DNA of 64,000 nt from Cynocephalus volans (lineage: Eukaryota; Chordata; Mammalia; Dermoptera; Cynocephalidae). The stretch is from positions 34,400,293-34,464,292 of the forward strand of contig NC_084469.1 in the NCBI RefSeq assembly GCF_027409185.1, given 5' to 3'. Positions 1-11,678 of this stretch are shown piece by piece. The translations under genes were made by a program, and so were the position numbers. The notes under the pieces are model-generated. The model was not told where the DNA came from. It made no database searches and saw only the letters and a program-made list of their open reading frames with translations. Each line of letters starts with the position of its first letter. Within the stretch, counting starts at the first letter, position 1.

Positions 1-860
1 GCCCCCAACTCTGCCACCCGGCGGCGGCTGGAGGCGTCTGCGGACTCCAGTGATTCGGACCAGCCCTTCAGGGGCGGCCTGGGCCCGGGCACCTCACGGC
101 TCTCCAAGCCTTTTCTGCTCTGCCCGGTGCAGAGGCGCGCTCCGGGGCTGCCAAGTGGGGGTGGAACGGTCATTCATTCCGCCAGCCTTGGATGCGGACC
201 CCTCCTGCAATCGCACCTGCTCTCTCCTGGGCTCTGGAGGGGTTCCAGATGCAAGTCTCCACCGGCCCCGGGGTGGCTCAGATCCATCTCCTCAATCTCG
301 CTGTCCTTTTCAGCCCGTTACTTCCGCCCCTACCACCCCCGTCCTGGAGGGGTCCCTTCCAGGGGCAGTGACCGCGTCGCGCTCTTCCCGCACCGCGGTC
401 CCTTCCTTCCCCAGTCTCACCGGGCTTCCCCGCCGTGCTGGCCCTCTTCTAGACATGTCACCCCTTTCCTACCGCGCGCCCTCTGCCAACCAGCGCACCC
501 CGAGGGAGGCGAGGCAGCCGCCCTCCAGGGGACACCCGCGCAGCCCGCGGACTCCCCGCCTGGCCATGCGTGCGCTGCTTGGAAGGGTCGGACTGAGCCC
601 CAGCAGCCGCCGCTGCCTGCCCGACCCGGGTCGCTATTGCCATTGTACAGAGGGAACCCGGGGTCTGTGGAAGAAGGGACATAACCAAGCGTCTCTCTCT
701 ACACGGACAGAGTCGTTCGTTCATTCGGCCCTCTGCCATTCATTCAGCCCGCCCGCCAGCAAACGCGTACAGAGCGCCTGCCCTGGGCTAAGCTCTGCTT
801 CGGCGACTGCAGACGAGAGAATACAAAAGACACCACCACCTCTCTTTCACCCTTCCTCCC
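1..860. promoter_or_regulatory. CpG-rich stretch, possible CpG island or promoter edge
   Basis: Many CpG dinucleotides and high GC content are visible, densest in about 1-560, unlike the AT-rich DNA that follows. Long reading frames exist on both strands but match no protein I recognise, and such frames are expected in GC-rich DNA. If human gene order holds, this could lie near the 5' end of SLC16A11, but I see no SLC16A11 coding sequence. It could also be a GC-rich gene end. Function is inferred only from composition. Confidence 0.45.
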
Positions 861-1109
861 GTCTTCTCATCTGCAGCTTCCTTTCGGGGGAGTCTTATCC
901 ATGCTGTGGTTTAACCACAGCCTGCTCCTTAGTGATTACCGTCCTCTGCCTTCAACCCAGCCATGACGCCTGTGTCCCAGATTTCCAAATTTCCAACCTG
1001 TGGCAGCCTGTATGTGTCTCAGGCCCTAAAACATAACACCTCCTGAATCAAGTTCATGACTGTCTTCCTGTGACCTGTGACAATCCCTCGGGGCACTTTG
1101 CACAATTTG

Positions 1110-1360
1110 ACATAAGTATTTATCGATGTGATTTTTATTTCTTTTAGTAATTGACAAGTAGTAATTGTATATATTTATGGGGTACAATGTGATCTTCCCA
1201 TACATGTATACATTGTGGAGTGATCCAATCAGGCCTATCAGCATATCCATCACCTCAAATATTTATCATTTCTTTACGGTAAGAACATTTAAAGTACTCT
1301 ATTTTAGCTATTTTGAAATATATAATGCATTATTATGGTGTAATTTTTATTTAATGTCAG
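1110..1360 (-). repeat. Old L1 3' UTR fragment, antisense
   Basis: The stretch resembles the antisense 3' UTR of old mammalian L1: a start like ttgtatatatttatggggta, then a run about a gtatacattgtgg motif and atatccatcacctcaaat. The same sequence type recurs at 36.5-36.7 kb and 50.9-51.0 kb. It is diverged and truncated. Confidence 0.6.
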
Positions 1361-1484
1361 TTTTATTCATCACCAAGCCAGTACTTTTACAGTGCCTGAT
1401 CCAGGGTATGCAATCAAAACGTTCTCTCTGGGATGTGTAAATGACCACAAGTGCACCATTTCACTACATAATGTGTCTGCTTTA

Positions 1485-1725
1485 AAGGGGATGTAACAGA
1501 GCATCAGCTCTGGAGCCAGACTGCCTGGACCATATCCTGGCCCTATCTCATCCTGGCTGTGTGCATTAGACAAGTTGCCCTAGCTAAGCTTATTTTCTCA
1601 TAAATGGAGATAATAGCACCAGTTTGACTTCAAAAGGTTGTTTTGAAGGCTATACAAGTTAATGCTCAGAGAGCACTTAACACAGTGCTTTGGCATATAG
1701 TCAGCAATCAGTAAATATTTGCTCT
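1485..1725 (+). repeat. MIR SINE
   Basis: The order of MIR blocks is readable: a segment like gagcatcagctctggagcca, then the core (tgtgtgcattagacaagttg), a segment resembling ctcataaatggagataatag, and the 3' part ending near cagtaaatatttg. It is an ancient tRNA-derived SINE, diverged as expected. Confidence 0.8.
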
Positions 1726-1974
1726 TGTAACTATATGCAAAATACTCTGGGTGACAGAGGCCTTAGGAGACAGATTCCCCCAAGTCTGTCTAAAGTAATG
1801 CAAGAAGACTTTGGAGGAGGGGGCATCTGAGCTGAGACTTAAAGGCTAAATGATAATTTCTCAGGCAGCAGTGAAGGCTACTCAAAATCACAACTGAATG
1901 AGAAAGTATCAGGATTGTTGAGAAAAATCCCAAGATAGTTTAGGAGACTAAAGTGCTATGACAACAAAAAGAAG

Positions 1975-2330
1975 TGAAATAAATGGGGAGGTTATACCAA
2001 GTTCATGGATAGGAAGACCAAACATTATAAAAATGTCCATTCCTTTCAAATTAGTCTATAAATTCAATTCAATTCCAATTAAAATCCCAAGAGGACTTTT
2101 ATTTGACAAGCCTAAAATTCAGGCAGAAGTAGCAAGTAGCTGAGGATAGTTAAGGCACTTCTGATTTCAAGAAGACAAAATTATAATAATTGATGTAATC
2201 ATTAACTATTGGCATGAGGATAGGAAAATAAAACAGTAGAACAGAGCCTAGAAATAGACCCATGCATACATATGGAAACTTGATACACAGGAGGGATTGC
2301 ATGGACTATCCAATGTCTACTCTCGGCTGC
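1975..2330 (+). repeat. Old L1 ORF2 fragment
   Basis: In-frame remnants match the conserved L1 ORF2 block that reads like [20 protein letters not shown] around 2014-2090. The remainder resembles the old L1 C-terminal half. No continuous frame is preserved. Confidence 0.65.
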
Positions 2331-2720
2331 TGGAACAATTAGTTTTTAGCAATGCAGACATTTTTCTTCCACTAAATATGCTAAATACACAGAGGAAAAG
2401 CTTGATCATGATTTCTAATAAGTTAACATTATTTATGATTTTTTTATTCGTGACTCATTTAATTATTTCCAGAAGCTGAACATGATAGTTCAATTTATGA
2501 ATGCTAATTTATTCATGAAAGGAAAGCTCTGCCTTCTGTCCTTTTCTCACTTCACAAATAACATAATATTAGCCACATATTACATTGCATTATAACAAAC
2601 AAAGTAATGAAAAAGTGCATATCAGTTTGTATCTTGTATTGATAACTTATCATAAAGTGCATAAGTTATCTTAGATTTTAATACTTTTGGTGTGGCTACT
2701 TTTAGTAACCTATTATCACG

Positions 2721-2736
2721 CTATGTTCTGTATTTT
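2721..2736. repeat. Left target-site duplication of the full-length L1
   Basis: ctatgttctgtatttt occurs here and again at 9492-9507, flanking the L1. The last bases merge with the L1 poly(A), read as poly(T) on this strand, so the exact end is ambiguous by a few bases. Confidence 0.9.
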
Positions 2737-2803
2737 TTTTTTTTTTTTAATTTTATTTTGTCGATATACATTGTAGCTGATTATTGCTCCCCATCACCAA
2801 AAC

Positions 2804-2835
2804 CTCCCTCCCTTCTCCCTCCCCCCCTCCCCCCC
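2804..2835 (-). repeat. G-rich tract in the L1 3' UTR (candidate G-quadruplex)
   Basis: The plus strand reads C runs broken by single T or TT, so the sense strand of the L1 has at least four runs of three or more G. Polypurine, quadruplex-capable tracts are a conserved feature of mammalian L1 3' UTRs. The same tract occurs in the second L1 copy at about 11757-11788. Confidence 0.75.
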
Positions 2836-2913
2836 AAAAATGTCCTTTCTGTTTGCTTGTTGTATCAACTTCAAATAATTGTGGTTGTTATATCTTCTTC
2901 CCCCCCCCCCCGG

Positions 2914-2946
2914 TTTGTGTGTGTGTGTGTGTATGTGTGTGTGTGA
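2914..2946. repeat. (TG)n microsatellite in the L1 3' UTR
   Basis: Alternating TG interrupted once by TATG. It sits in the L1 3' UTR, and a related (TG)n is present at the same place in the copy at 11.87 kb. Confidence 0.9.
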
Positions 2947-2962
2947 ATTTATATATTAATTT

Positions 2963-5900
2963 TTAGCTCCCTCCAATAAGTGAGAACATGTGGAATTTCT
3001 CTTTCTGTGCCTGACTTGTTTCACTTAATATAATTCTCTCAAGGTCCATCCATGTTGTTGCAAATGGCAGTATTTCATTCGTTTTTATAGCTGAGTAGTA
3101 TTCCATTGTGTAGATGTACCACATTTTCCGTATCCACTCATCTGATGATGGGCATTTGGGCTGGTTCCAACTCTTGGCTATTGTAAAGAGTGCTGCGAGG
3201 AACATTGGGGAACAGGTATACCTTCGACTTGATGATTTCCATTCCTCTGGGTATATTCCCAACAGTGGGATGGCTGGGTCGTATGGTAGATCTATTTGCA
3301 ATTGTTTAAGGAACCTCCATACCATTTTCCATAGAGGCTGCACCATTTTGCAGTCCCACCAACAATGTATGAGAGTTCCTTTTTCTCCACAGCCTCGCCA
3401 GCATTTATCGTTCATAGTCTTTTGGATTTTAGCCATCCTAACTGGGGTTAGATGGTATCTCAATGTGGTTTTGATTTGCATTTCCCGGATGCTGAGTGAT
3501 GTTGAGCATTTTTTCATATGTCTGTTGGCCATTTGGATATCTTCCTTAGAGAAATGCCTACTTAGCTCTTTTGCCCATTTTTTAATTGGGTTGCTTGTTT
3601 TCTTCTTGTAAAGTTGTTTGAGTTCCTTATATATTCTGGATATTAATCCTTTGTCAGATGTATATTTTGCAAATATTTTCTCCCACTCTGTTGGTTGTAT
3701 TTTAACTCTTTTAATTGTTTCTTTTGCTGTGCAGAAGCTTTTTAGTTTGATATAATCCCATTTGTTTATTTTTCCTTTGGTTGCCCGTGCTTTTGGGGTC
3801 GTATTCATGAAGTCTGTGCCCAGTCCTATTTCCTGAAGTGTTTCTCCTATGTTTTCTTTAAGAAGTTTTATTGTCTCAGGGTGTATATTTAAATCCTTAA
3901 TCCATTTTGAGTTGATTTTAGTATACGGTGAGAGGTATGGATCTAGTTTCATTCTCCTGCATATCGATATCCAGTTATCCCAGCACCACTTGCTGAAGAG
4001 GCAGTCCCTTCCCCAGTGAATAGGCTTGGTGCCTTTGTCAAAGATCAGATGGAAGTAAGTGTGTGGGTTGATTTCTGGATTCTCTATTCTATTCCATTGG
4101 TCAGTGTGTCTGTTTTTATGCCAGTACCATACTGTTTTGGTTATTATAGCTTTGTAGTATAGCTTAAAGTCAGGTAGTGTTATGCCTCCAGCTTTATTTT
4201 TTTTGCTGAGCATTGCTTTGGCTATTCGTGGTCTTTTATTGTTCCATATAAATGTCTGAATAGTTTTTTCCATTTCTGAGAAAAATGTCTTTGGAATTTT
4301 GATGGGGATTGCATTGAATTTGTATATCACTTTGGGTAGTATGGACATTTTCACTATGTTGATTCTTCCAATCCAAGAGCATGGAATATCTTTCCATCTT
4401 CTTGTATCCTCTCTAATTTCTCTCAGCAGTGGTTTGTAGTTCTCATTATAGAGATTTTTCACCTCCTTGGTTAACTCAATTCCTAAGTATTTTATTTTTT
4501 TGGTGGCTATTGTAAATGGGCAAGCTTTCTTGATTTCTCCTTCTGCATGTTCACTATTGGAGAAAAGAAATGCTACTGATTTTTGTGTGTTGATTTTGTA
4601 TCCTGCTACTGTGCTGAAATCATTTATCAATTCCAACAGTTTTTTTGTAGAGGTTTTAGGCTGTTCGATATATAGGATCATGTCATCTGCAAACAGGGAC
4701 AGTTTGACTTCATCTTTTCCAATCTGGATGCCCTTTATTTCCTTCTCTTCTCTGATTGCTCTGGCTAGTACTTCCAACACTATGTTGAATAGGAGTGGTG
4801 AGAGTGGGCATCCTTGTCTAGTGCCTGTTCTTAAAGGAAAAGCTTTCAGCTTTTCCCCATTCAGGATGATATTGGCAGTTGGTTTGTCATATATGGCTTT
4901 AATTATGTTGAGATACTTTCCCTCTATACCTAACTTATAGAGGGTCTTTGTCATGAATGAGTGCTGAACTTTATCAAATGCTTTTTCAGCATCTATAGAG
5001 ATGATCATATGGTCCTTGTGTTTGAGTTTATTAATATGGTGTATCACATTTATTGATTTGCGTATGTTGAACCAACCTTGCATCCCTGGGATGAATCCCA
5101 CTTGATCGTGATGAATAAGTTTTCGTATGTGTTGCTGTATTCTGTTTGCTAGTATTTTAGTGAGGATTTTTGCATCTATATTCATCAAGGATATCGGCCT
5201 GTAGTTTTCTTTTTTGGTTATATCTTTACCTGGTTTTGGTATCAGGATGATGTTTGCTTCATAGAATGAGTTTGGGAGATTTGCGTCCGTTTCAATCTTT
5301 TGGAATAGTTTGTAAAGAATCGGTGTCAATTCCTCTTTGAATGTTTGGTAAAATTCTGCTGTGAATCCATCTGGTCCTGGGCTTTTCTTTGTTGGGAGCC
5401 TTCTGATAACAGCTTCAATCTCCTTTATTGTTATTGGTCTGTTCAAATTTTCTACGTCTTCACGGTTCAGTTTTGGGAGCTTGTGTGTGTCCAGAAATTT
5501 ATCCATTTCCTCCAGATTTTCAAATTTGTTGGCGTATAGTTGTTTATAGTAGTCTCGAATGATTCCTTGTATTTCAGATGAATCAGTTGTAATATCGCCT
5601 TTTTCATTTCTAATTTTTGTTATTTGAGTCTTCTCTCTTCTTTTTTTTGTTAGCCATGCTAATGGTTTGTCAATTTTATTTATCTTTTCAAAAAACCAAC
5701 TTTTTGATTCGTTGATCTTTTGAATTGTTTTTTGGTTTTCAATTTCATTCAGTTCTGCTCTGATCTTAATGATTTCTTTCCGTCTGCTAACTTTAGGATT
5801 GGATTGTTCTTGTTTTTCTAGTTCTTTAAGGTGAAGTGTTAGGTTGTTCACTTGCCATCTTTCCATTCTTCTGAAGTGAGCATTTAATGCAATAAATTTT

Positions 5901-6790
5901 CCCCTCAATACTGCTTTTGCAGTATCCCACAGGTTTTGGTATGATGTATCATTGTTTTCATTAGTTTCAATAAACTTTTTGATTTCCTGCTTGATTTCTT
6001 CTTGGACCCATATGTCATTAAGTAGAATGCTGTTTAATTTCCATGTGTTTGTATAGTTTCCAGAGTTTTGTTTGTTATTAATTTCTAGTTTTAATCCATT
6101 GTGGTCTGAGAAGATACATGGGATAATTCCAATTTTTTTGAATTTATTGAGACTTGATTTGTGACCTAATATGTGATCTATCCTGGAGAATGATCCATGT
6201 GCTGATGAGAAGAATGAATATTCTGAGGTTGTTGGGTGGAATGTTCTGTAGATATCTGCCAATTCCAATTGGTCTAGAGTCTTGTTTAGATCTTGTGTTT
6301 CTCTACTGATTCTTTGCCTAGATGATCTGTCTAATATTGACAGTGGCGTGTTCAGGTCCCCTGCTATTATGGTATTAGTGTCTATTTCCTTCTTTAGGTC
6401 TAATAGAGTTTGTTTTATAAATCTGGCTGCTCCCACATTGGGTGCGTACATATTTATGATTGTTATGTCTTCTTGATGGATCAGTCCTTTTATCATTAAG
6501 TAGTGTCCCTCATTGTCTCTTTTTATGGTTTTTAGTTTAAAGTCTATTTTGTCAGATATAAGAATAGCCACTCCAGCTCGTTTTTCTTTTCTGTTGGCAT
6601 GGTAAATCTTTTTCCATCCTTTCACTCTTAGTCTGTGTGAATCTTTATGGGTGAGGTGGGTCTCTTGTAGGCAGCATATAGTTGGGTCCTGCTTTTTGAT
6701 CCAGTCAGCCAGTCTGTGTCTTTTAATTGGGGAATTTAAGCCTTTAACATTAAGAGTTGTTATTGAAAGGTGTTGATTTATTCCTAGCAT
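2963..6790 (-). CDS. L1 ORF2 protein, endonuclease-reverse transcriptase, intact
   Basis: A single open frame of 1275 codons, the same length I recall for human L1 ORF2p. It nicks target DNA and copies L1 RNA at the nick. The N-terminal apurinic-type endonuclease (about residues 1-240) keeps its catalytic residues: Glu43 in LQETHL, Asp145 and Asn147 in AGDLN, Asp205 in RIDHI, and Asp229-His230 in SDH. The reverse transcriptase (about 450-780) has KSPGPDGF near 469, Asp600 in [10 protein letters not shown] and the FADD box at 700-703. The C-terminal cysteine knuckle [18 protein letters not shown] is present. The start MLGINQHLS is the usual L1 position about 190 bp after ORF1. I see no internal stop and no missing key residue. 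Whether it is expressed cannot be read from sequence; such promoters are normally methylated. Confidence 0.97.
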   Translation of the reverse strand: MLGINQHLSITTLNVKGLNSPIKRHRLADWIKKQDPTICCLQETHLTHKDSHRLRVKGWKKIYHANRKEKRAGVAILISDKIDFKLKTIKRDNEGHYLMIKGLIHQEDITIINMYAPNVGAARFIKQTLLDLKKEIDTNTIIAGDLNTPLSILDRSSRQRISRETQDLNKTLDQLELADIYRTFHPTTSEYSFFSSAHGSFSRIDHILGHKSSLNKFKKIGIIPCIFSDHNGLKLEINNKQNSGNYTNTWKLNSILLNDIWVQEEIKQEIKKFIETNENNDTSYQNLWDTAKAVLRGKFIALNAHFRRMERWQVNNLTLHLKELEKQEQSNPKVSRRKEIIKIRAELNEIENQKTIQKINESKSWFFEKINKIDKPLAWLTKKRREKTQITKIRNEKGDITTDSSEIQGIIRDYYKQLYANKFENLEEMDKFLDTHKLPKLNREDVENLNRPITIKEIEAVIRRLPTKKSPGPDGFTAEFYQTFKEELTPILYKLFQKIETDANLPNSFYEANIILIPKPGKDITKKENYRPISLMNIDAKILTKILANRIQQHIRKLIHHDQVGFIPGMQGWFNIRKSINVIHHINKLKHKDHMIISIDAEKAFDKVQHSFMTKTLYKLGIEGKYLNIIKAIYDKPTANIILNGEKLKAFPLRTGTRQGCPLSPLLFNIVLEVLARAIREEKEIKGIQIGKDEVKLSLFADDMILYIEQPKTSTKKLLELINDFSTVAGYKINTQKSVAFLFSNSEHAEGEIKKACPFTIATKKIKYLGIELTKEVKNLYNENYKPLLREIREDTRRWKDIPCSWIGRINIVKMSILPKVIYKFNAIPIKIPKTFFSEMEKTIQTFIWNNKRPRIAKAMLSKKNKAGGITLPDFKLYYKAIITKTVWYWHKNRHTDQWNRIENPEINPHTYFHLIFDKGTKPIHWGRDCLFSKWCWDNWISICRRMKLDPYLSPYTKINSKWIKDLNIHPETIKLLKENIGETLQEIGLGTDFMNTTPKARATKGKINKWDYIKLKSFCTAKETIKRVKIQPTEWEKIFAKYTSDKGLISRIYKELKQLYKKKTSNPIKKWAKELSRHFSKEDIQMANRHMKKCSTSLSIREMQIKTTLRYHLTPVRMAKIQKTMNDKCWRGCGEKGTLIHCWWDCKMVQPLWKMVWRFLKQLQIDLPYDPAIPLLGIYPEEWKSSSRRYTCSPMFLAALFTIAKSWNQPKCPSSDEWIRKMWYIYTMEYYSAIKTNEILPFATTWMDLERIILSETSQAQKEKFHMFSLIGGS

Positions 6791-6977
6791 TTTATTGGTT
6801 GTTTGGTTGTCTTAGGTGTCTTTTGTTCCTTGCTTTCTGATTTACTGTTTGGTTTCTTTGTTTGTTGGTTCCTTAGGTTGTAGATAGTGTTTTTGTTAGC
6901 TTGTTTTCTCTTCATGAATGCCATTTTTATTGCACTAGCGGGTTTAGATTTTTCTTAGGTTTTTATGGCAGTGGTAG

Positions 6978-7965
6978 TTATTTTTCAGGAACCAAACCCA
7001 GTACTCCCTTGAGGATTTCTTGTAAGGGTGGTCTTGTGGTAGTGAACTCCCGCAGTTTTTGTTTGTCTGAGAAATATACTATTTGCCCCTCATTTCGGAA
7101 GGATAGCCTTGCAGGGTAGAGTATTCTTGGCTGGCAATCTTTGTCTTTTAGTATTTTGAAAATATCATCCCATTCCTTTCTAGCTTTTAGGGTTTGTGAT
7201 GAAAAGTCTGATGTTAACCTGATTGGGGCTCCCTTATAGGTGATTTGACGCTTCTCTCTTGCAGCTTTTAAGATTCTCTCTTTGTCTCTGAGTTTTGCCA
7301 ATTTGACTATGACATGTCTTGGAGAAGGCCTTTTTGGGTTGAATACGTTTGGAGATCGTTGAGCTTCCTGGATCTGAAGATCTGTGATTTTTCCTATACC
7401 TGGGAAGTTTTCTGCCACTATTTTGTTGAATATGTTTTCAATGGAATCTCCATTTTCCTCCCCTTCTGGAATACCCATGACTCGGATATTTGAGCGCTTG
7501 AGGTTGTCTGATATCTCTCTCAGATTTTCTTCCATGTCCTTGATTCTTTTTTCTTTCTTTTTGTCTGCTTGTGTTATTTCAAACAGCCCATCTTCAAGTT
7601 CAGAGGTTCTCTCTTCAACTTCGACAAGCCTGCTGGTTAAACTCTCCGTTGTGTTTTTTATTTCGCTGAATAACTTCTTCAGTTCAGCAAGTTCTGCTAC
7701 ATTTTTTTCAGGACATTGATTTCCTTGTATATTTCCTCTTTCAGATCCTGTATACTTTTCCTCATTTCATCATGATGTCTAGCTGAGTTTTCTTGTATCT
7801 CATTCAGTTTCCTTAGAATTATCACTCGAAATTCCTTGTCAGTTATTTCAAGGGCTTCTTGTTCTATAGGATCTAGAGTATGAGATTTATTAACTTTTGG
7901 TGGTGTACTTTCTTGATTTTTTGTATTTCTGGTGTCTTTTTTTTTGGTGTTTATTCATTGTGGCA
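6978..7965 (-). pseudogene. L1 ORF1 (RNA-binding chaperone), broken by two one-base frameshifts
   Basis: The C-terminal part is open for 185 codons (7535-6978) and contains the RNA-recognition and C-terminal domains, with blocks such as TPRH-like SPRHVIVKLAKL and PRILYPARLSF. Upstream, the start near 7965 and the coiled-coil region are readable, but in different frames. One A run near the start (about 7945) is a base out of frame. A seven-A run near 7706-7712 is one base short and leads straight to a TAG. ORF1p coats L1 RNA as a trimer and is needed in cis, so the copy is likely disabled. Both lesions are in homopolymers, so they could be slippage mutations or sequencing error. Confidence 0.85.
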
Positions 7966-9491
7966 GGGGGTTTCACAGTCCACCGGTTTGAGACTAATGA
8001 CTAACTAGGATGTTGCTGTGGTTGCCAATTTGGTATGGCTCCCACCGTGACTGCTCAGTTGGCCTCTAGTGTCTTGTGTGTGTGGTTGCCTCGGGTCTTG
8101 GGCTTCTCCGGGGATCCACCTTTCTGGTCAGCTTGTACTCTGCTGGGCTGGTGGATCACGTACCACAGGGTGTGTGATCTCTGTTGAGCTTTCACTTTCT
8201 GTACAGGACTTCTCCCCGTTCCGTGTGCTCTGGCCCAGGCTGTTAGATCGTGCAGTGGCGACCCCACCGGGTGTGTGGTTTCTGTCGAGTCTCCGCCTCC
8301 CTGGCCGCACGTCTCCCCCCTCTGTGCACACTGTGTTGGGCTGGGGTGTGTCTTCTGCACCCCTCGTCTATCAGCTGGGCCTTCAAGACCCTGCTCAGCA
8401 CCGCCTCGCCCAGGAAGTCTACCAGGTTTCTGCTAGGCACAGACGACCGGTCTCTCTGGGTGCCTTTGTAGCACTGTGTAGATCTTTCTCGGGTCTTGTT
8501 CACCTTTGTATCCCCCCGGTATAAACCGAGTCTAGTGCCCGCCTGCAGCCTGCTCTCCGGGAGGTTCAAGCGGACCTGGGAACTCTCCTACCACACTATT
8601 CCCAACCAGAAATTCGTTAGGCTTTTTTCCAAACTGGTGGTCGCAGAGATGGTATCTGCCTCCCAGTAACAGGAAGTTTACCGGGGCCGGAGTCCAGGGT
8701 GTGGTGGGGTGACAGTCGGCCCGCCCATACTTCCTAGCCCTCCCAACACTGGTCGGGACGCCCCACACCCCCAGCCCCGCCAGAGAAACGCGGAGGGAGT
8801 GGGAGAGGAGGCCGGCCGCAGGGTCCGGAAAGCCCCGCGCCAGGCCAAGCAAATGGGCTCAGTGATGGCCGAGCAGGGCGGAGCTGCCCGCACCTGGGAA
8901 AATGGAGGCAGCACCGGGGCAGTGAGTGGCCTGGTGGTGCAGGCGGAAGCCGCGTGGGCATCCACCCCCCGAACAGAGCTGTGCCAGGGATCACTCACAG
9001 TGCTGTGCCAGGTCGGGCGCTCGCTCTGTCTCTGGTTTGTTGCCTTCCGTGTTCTCGGCGCTGCCGCCTCGGGCTGTTCAGTCGCGGCGCCGCTCGGGCG
9101 CTCCCAGGAATCTTCTTTAATGCCGGCCTGAAACCTCGAATCCTGAATAGGGCAGCTGGCCGCCTTCAGTGCGGCCCCAGCCTCCGGGATCCTGGCTGCA
9201 TCCACAGCAGCCCTGGCGCCGTGTTCCCTGTTTCAAGACTCGCTTTTGCAGCTAAGAATCAGTTCTTTTCCTGCTCCACACTTCAAAGCTGTTGCCTGTA
9301 AATGAGGCAGCCTCTCCTGCCGGGGGCAAAGTGGCGTTGAGCCCCCACGACCGGCCAGCAGCAGCAATCCTCCCTTAAGAGATGGCCAGAGGAAGGTCCA
9401 CAAGTTTCCCGGCTGCCTGAGGCCCAGTGGCCACCTTTTCCACCTCAGCTACTCCGCGCCAGCCGCCGCAGCCGCCGCCATCTTGAAAAAC
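7966..9491 (-). promoter_or_regulatory. L1 5' UTR and internal promoter
   Basis: About 1.5 kb of GC- and CpG-rich sequence between the L1 5' end and ORF1. CpG density is highest at 8700-9491, as expected for an L1 internal promoter. Several antisense open frames cross it, including one of 140 codons at 8709-9131 on the plus strand. Confidence 0.85.
9474..9485 (-). promoter_or_regulatory. YY1-type site at the L1 5' end
   Basis: On the minus strand this reads CAAGATGGCGGC, matching the YY1 consensus that fixes the transcription start of mammalian L1. It lies within about 10 bases of the element's 5' boundary, which supports full-length insertion. Confidence 0.85.
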
Positions 9492-9507
9492 CTATGTTCT
9501 GTATTTT
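9492..9507. repeat. Right target-site duplication of the full-length L1
   Basis: ctatgttctgtatttt, identical to 2721-2736. Confidence 0.9.
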
Positions 9508-10484
9508 ATTTCTCATTTTTTATAGTATTCCTCAAAATACCAATCCCAAAATTAGAGTATACTTCTAGAGCACAAAAATAAATTATTCTCTAAGTGAAAA
9601 TATGTTATTGATGTACATAAAGTTATTTTGGGATATTTAGTTATAGTGGTATATAGTATATATAATTGTGTATGCAACTTTTATCCCCATCTGAATCATT
9701 TAATATAACTTTAATCTTAAAGTGAGGTAGTAAAAGTCTACTTTTTGGTATAAATTTTTAAAATTTGGTGACTTTCATCCATATGATTTCAGTTTCAATT
9801 TGCAGTTGTTACTTTCCGGTCAGAATTAATTAGCATTATGTGCAATTTAAATTTTTGAAAATGTACCAGTCTAAAGGTGAATTTCTAATAAATAGAAATG
9901 GAAAGGTGAAGAAAATAGACAGAATTCTCTTGGATACAGTAAGATGGCAGATGCAATTTCTCAAAAAACAGACTCCAGACAAGATGCAAATATAGTAAAA
10001 GTTTTTCGATCCCAGAAAATTCCAAGTACAACCAAATCAGAGTTTAAAGCAAAACACTGATGCTATGCTGAGTCCGATACACTGTCTCATTAGCAAAGAC
10101 ACTGATTTACAAAACCATCTATTGAACAAAAGCATCAATTTACAGAACAGTCAGCCTTTAAAAATACACCCGCTAATTTTTTTTATGAGAAAAGCCAACA
10201 ATATTAATAAGAATGTTAAAAAGCTCAACATTTTCACATGGTCATCAAAGTCAACTTTGGAAAACTCATACAAATTAGCATTTCTCAGTGCAAAGATAGA
10301 AAATCATAGATTACTCTTAAGAATATTCCTAGCTGATACATTTTTGATAGCTAAGTAGATGTTGGATGCCAAGTTTATTTCTTCAGTTAAATCTATTTCC
10401 TAGCTAGACACCACTGTACTCCATAGAGGGAATGAAGAGGCAGAAGACATTGTTCAGAAAATTTTGTCAAAAATTGCAGTATAT
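9508..10484. other. AT-rich intergenic stretch, nothing recognised
   Basis: No coding pattern, RNA gene or repeat that I can name. The short frame at 10065-10358 has no recognisable motif and is probably chance. Confidence 0.5.
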
Positions 10485-11523
10485 CTGCACACCTATTAGA
10501 ATGTCTAAAATAAAAAATATGGACAATACCAAGTGCTGACAAGGATGTGTAGCAACTGGATCTCTCACACATCGCTGGTTGAAAGATAAGATAGTACAGA
10601 CACTGTGAAAAACAGTGTGACAGTTTCTTATGAAGTTAAACATACATTTACCATATGATCATCTATTGTCCTCCTGAGTATTTATCCTAGAGAAATGAAA
10701 ACTTACATTCCCACAAAAACCTGTATATGAATATTCATAGCAGTTTTATTTACAAGAGCCTTAAAGTAGAAGCAACCCACATGTCCACATAGACTGTAGC
10801 ACATTCATACATTGGGCTACCCAGCAGCAGAAAAAGAACACACTTGGATGCATCTCAGGGCCATTATGTTGAGGGAAAAAAGCCAATCTCAAAAGGTTGC
10901 ATAGAGTATTATTTTATAAAACATTCTGCAAATGACAAATTAGAGGGAGGCAGAACAGACCTCCCCTGGTGGTTGCTAGGGGTTAGTTTGGGAGAGGATG
11001 TGCCTATAAAAAGGTGATCGGGGGAGTCTCTTCATGGTGACTGCACAATTTTGTATTCTGAGTGTGGTGATTGTCACAAAAAACCATACATGCGATGCAA
11101 TTCCATAAAACTACACAAATCGTGCACATAAAAACCATTAAATCTAAGTAAGATCTGTAGCTGAATTGGTAATATTGTACCAATGCCAATTTCCTGTTGT
11201 TGTTGTTTTTTTTGTTTGTTTGATTTTTATTTCAACTTAATGGAGGAACAAATAAGCCTACTTAGATATTTTCTTTTTAATTGACCTAACACATATTATA
11301 CAGCAAAATTGATGTATTGATCACATTCCTTAATTAAATTTCCCCAAATTTCAACCATTTTCTTTATTATTATTATTATTTTAATGATTCACTATAGCTA
11401 TGTGTAATGCTGTTATTGGGGGAATCTGGGGAAAGGTATATAGGAATTCTCTGTACTATTTTTGTAACTCGTTGTGAGTCAAAGTATTTCAAAATAAAAA
11501 GTATCTTTAAATTGCAATAAATA
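10485..11523 (+). repeat. Old L1 3' end, interrupted
   Basis: Blocks typical of old L1 ORF2 C-terminus and 3' UTR occur in order: a caagtgctgacaaggatgtg block, a ttaccatatgatc block, attcatagcagttttattta, then aaaagaacacacttggatgc and the 3' UTR ending with a poly(A)-like tail near 11523. Between about 11200 and 11390 another AT-rich piece with poly(T) interrupts it, perhaps a later antisense L1 fragment. Confidence 0.7.
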
Positions 11524-11678
11524 AAAAATATTAAGACTGATGAATCCAGTCCTTTTCAGTTCATATTTTGTGTCTGGTATTTGTAGCTAAGAAATTGGTG
11601 TTACTGATGAAACTGTGATGTGCAAAGACATACCTATAAATACAGCTGGTGAACAGATTTTCTTAGACTTTGGATAAT

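Larger units (their letters stand above)
2737..9491 (-). mobile_element. Full-length L1 retrotransposon, antisense
   Basis: About 6.75 kb with every L1 part. From the 5' end (9491) it has a CpG-rich 5' UTR starting with a YY1-type site, ORF1 (about 7965-6978), a spacer of about 190 bp, ORF2 (6790-2963), a short 3' UTR with a G-rich tract and TG repeats, and a poly(A) of about 16 (2733-2748). Perfect 16-bp target duplications flank it (2721-2736 and 9492-9507). The insertion point reads AT/AAAA on the minus strand, close to the L1 endonuclease consensus. The perfect duplication and open ORF2 indicate a young insertion. ORF1 carries two single-base changes in A runs, so this copy is probably not autonomous unless those are sequence errors. 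Confidence 0.95.

Noticed and set aside
50-1036. A 328-codon frame at the start of the window, as a possible gene
   Set aside because: It lies in GC-rich DNA with overlapping frames on both strands, has Ser/Pro-rich random composition, runs past the CpG-rich part, and shows no domain.
3114-5549. Plus-strand frames of 157-165 codons inside the L1
   Set aside because: They are antisense shadows of the intact L1 ORF2.
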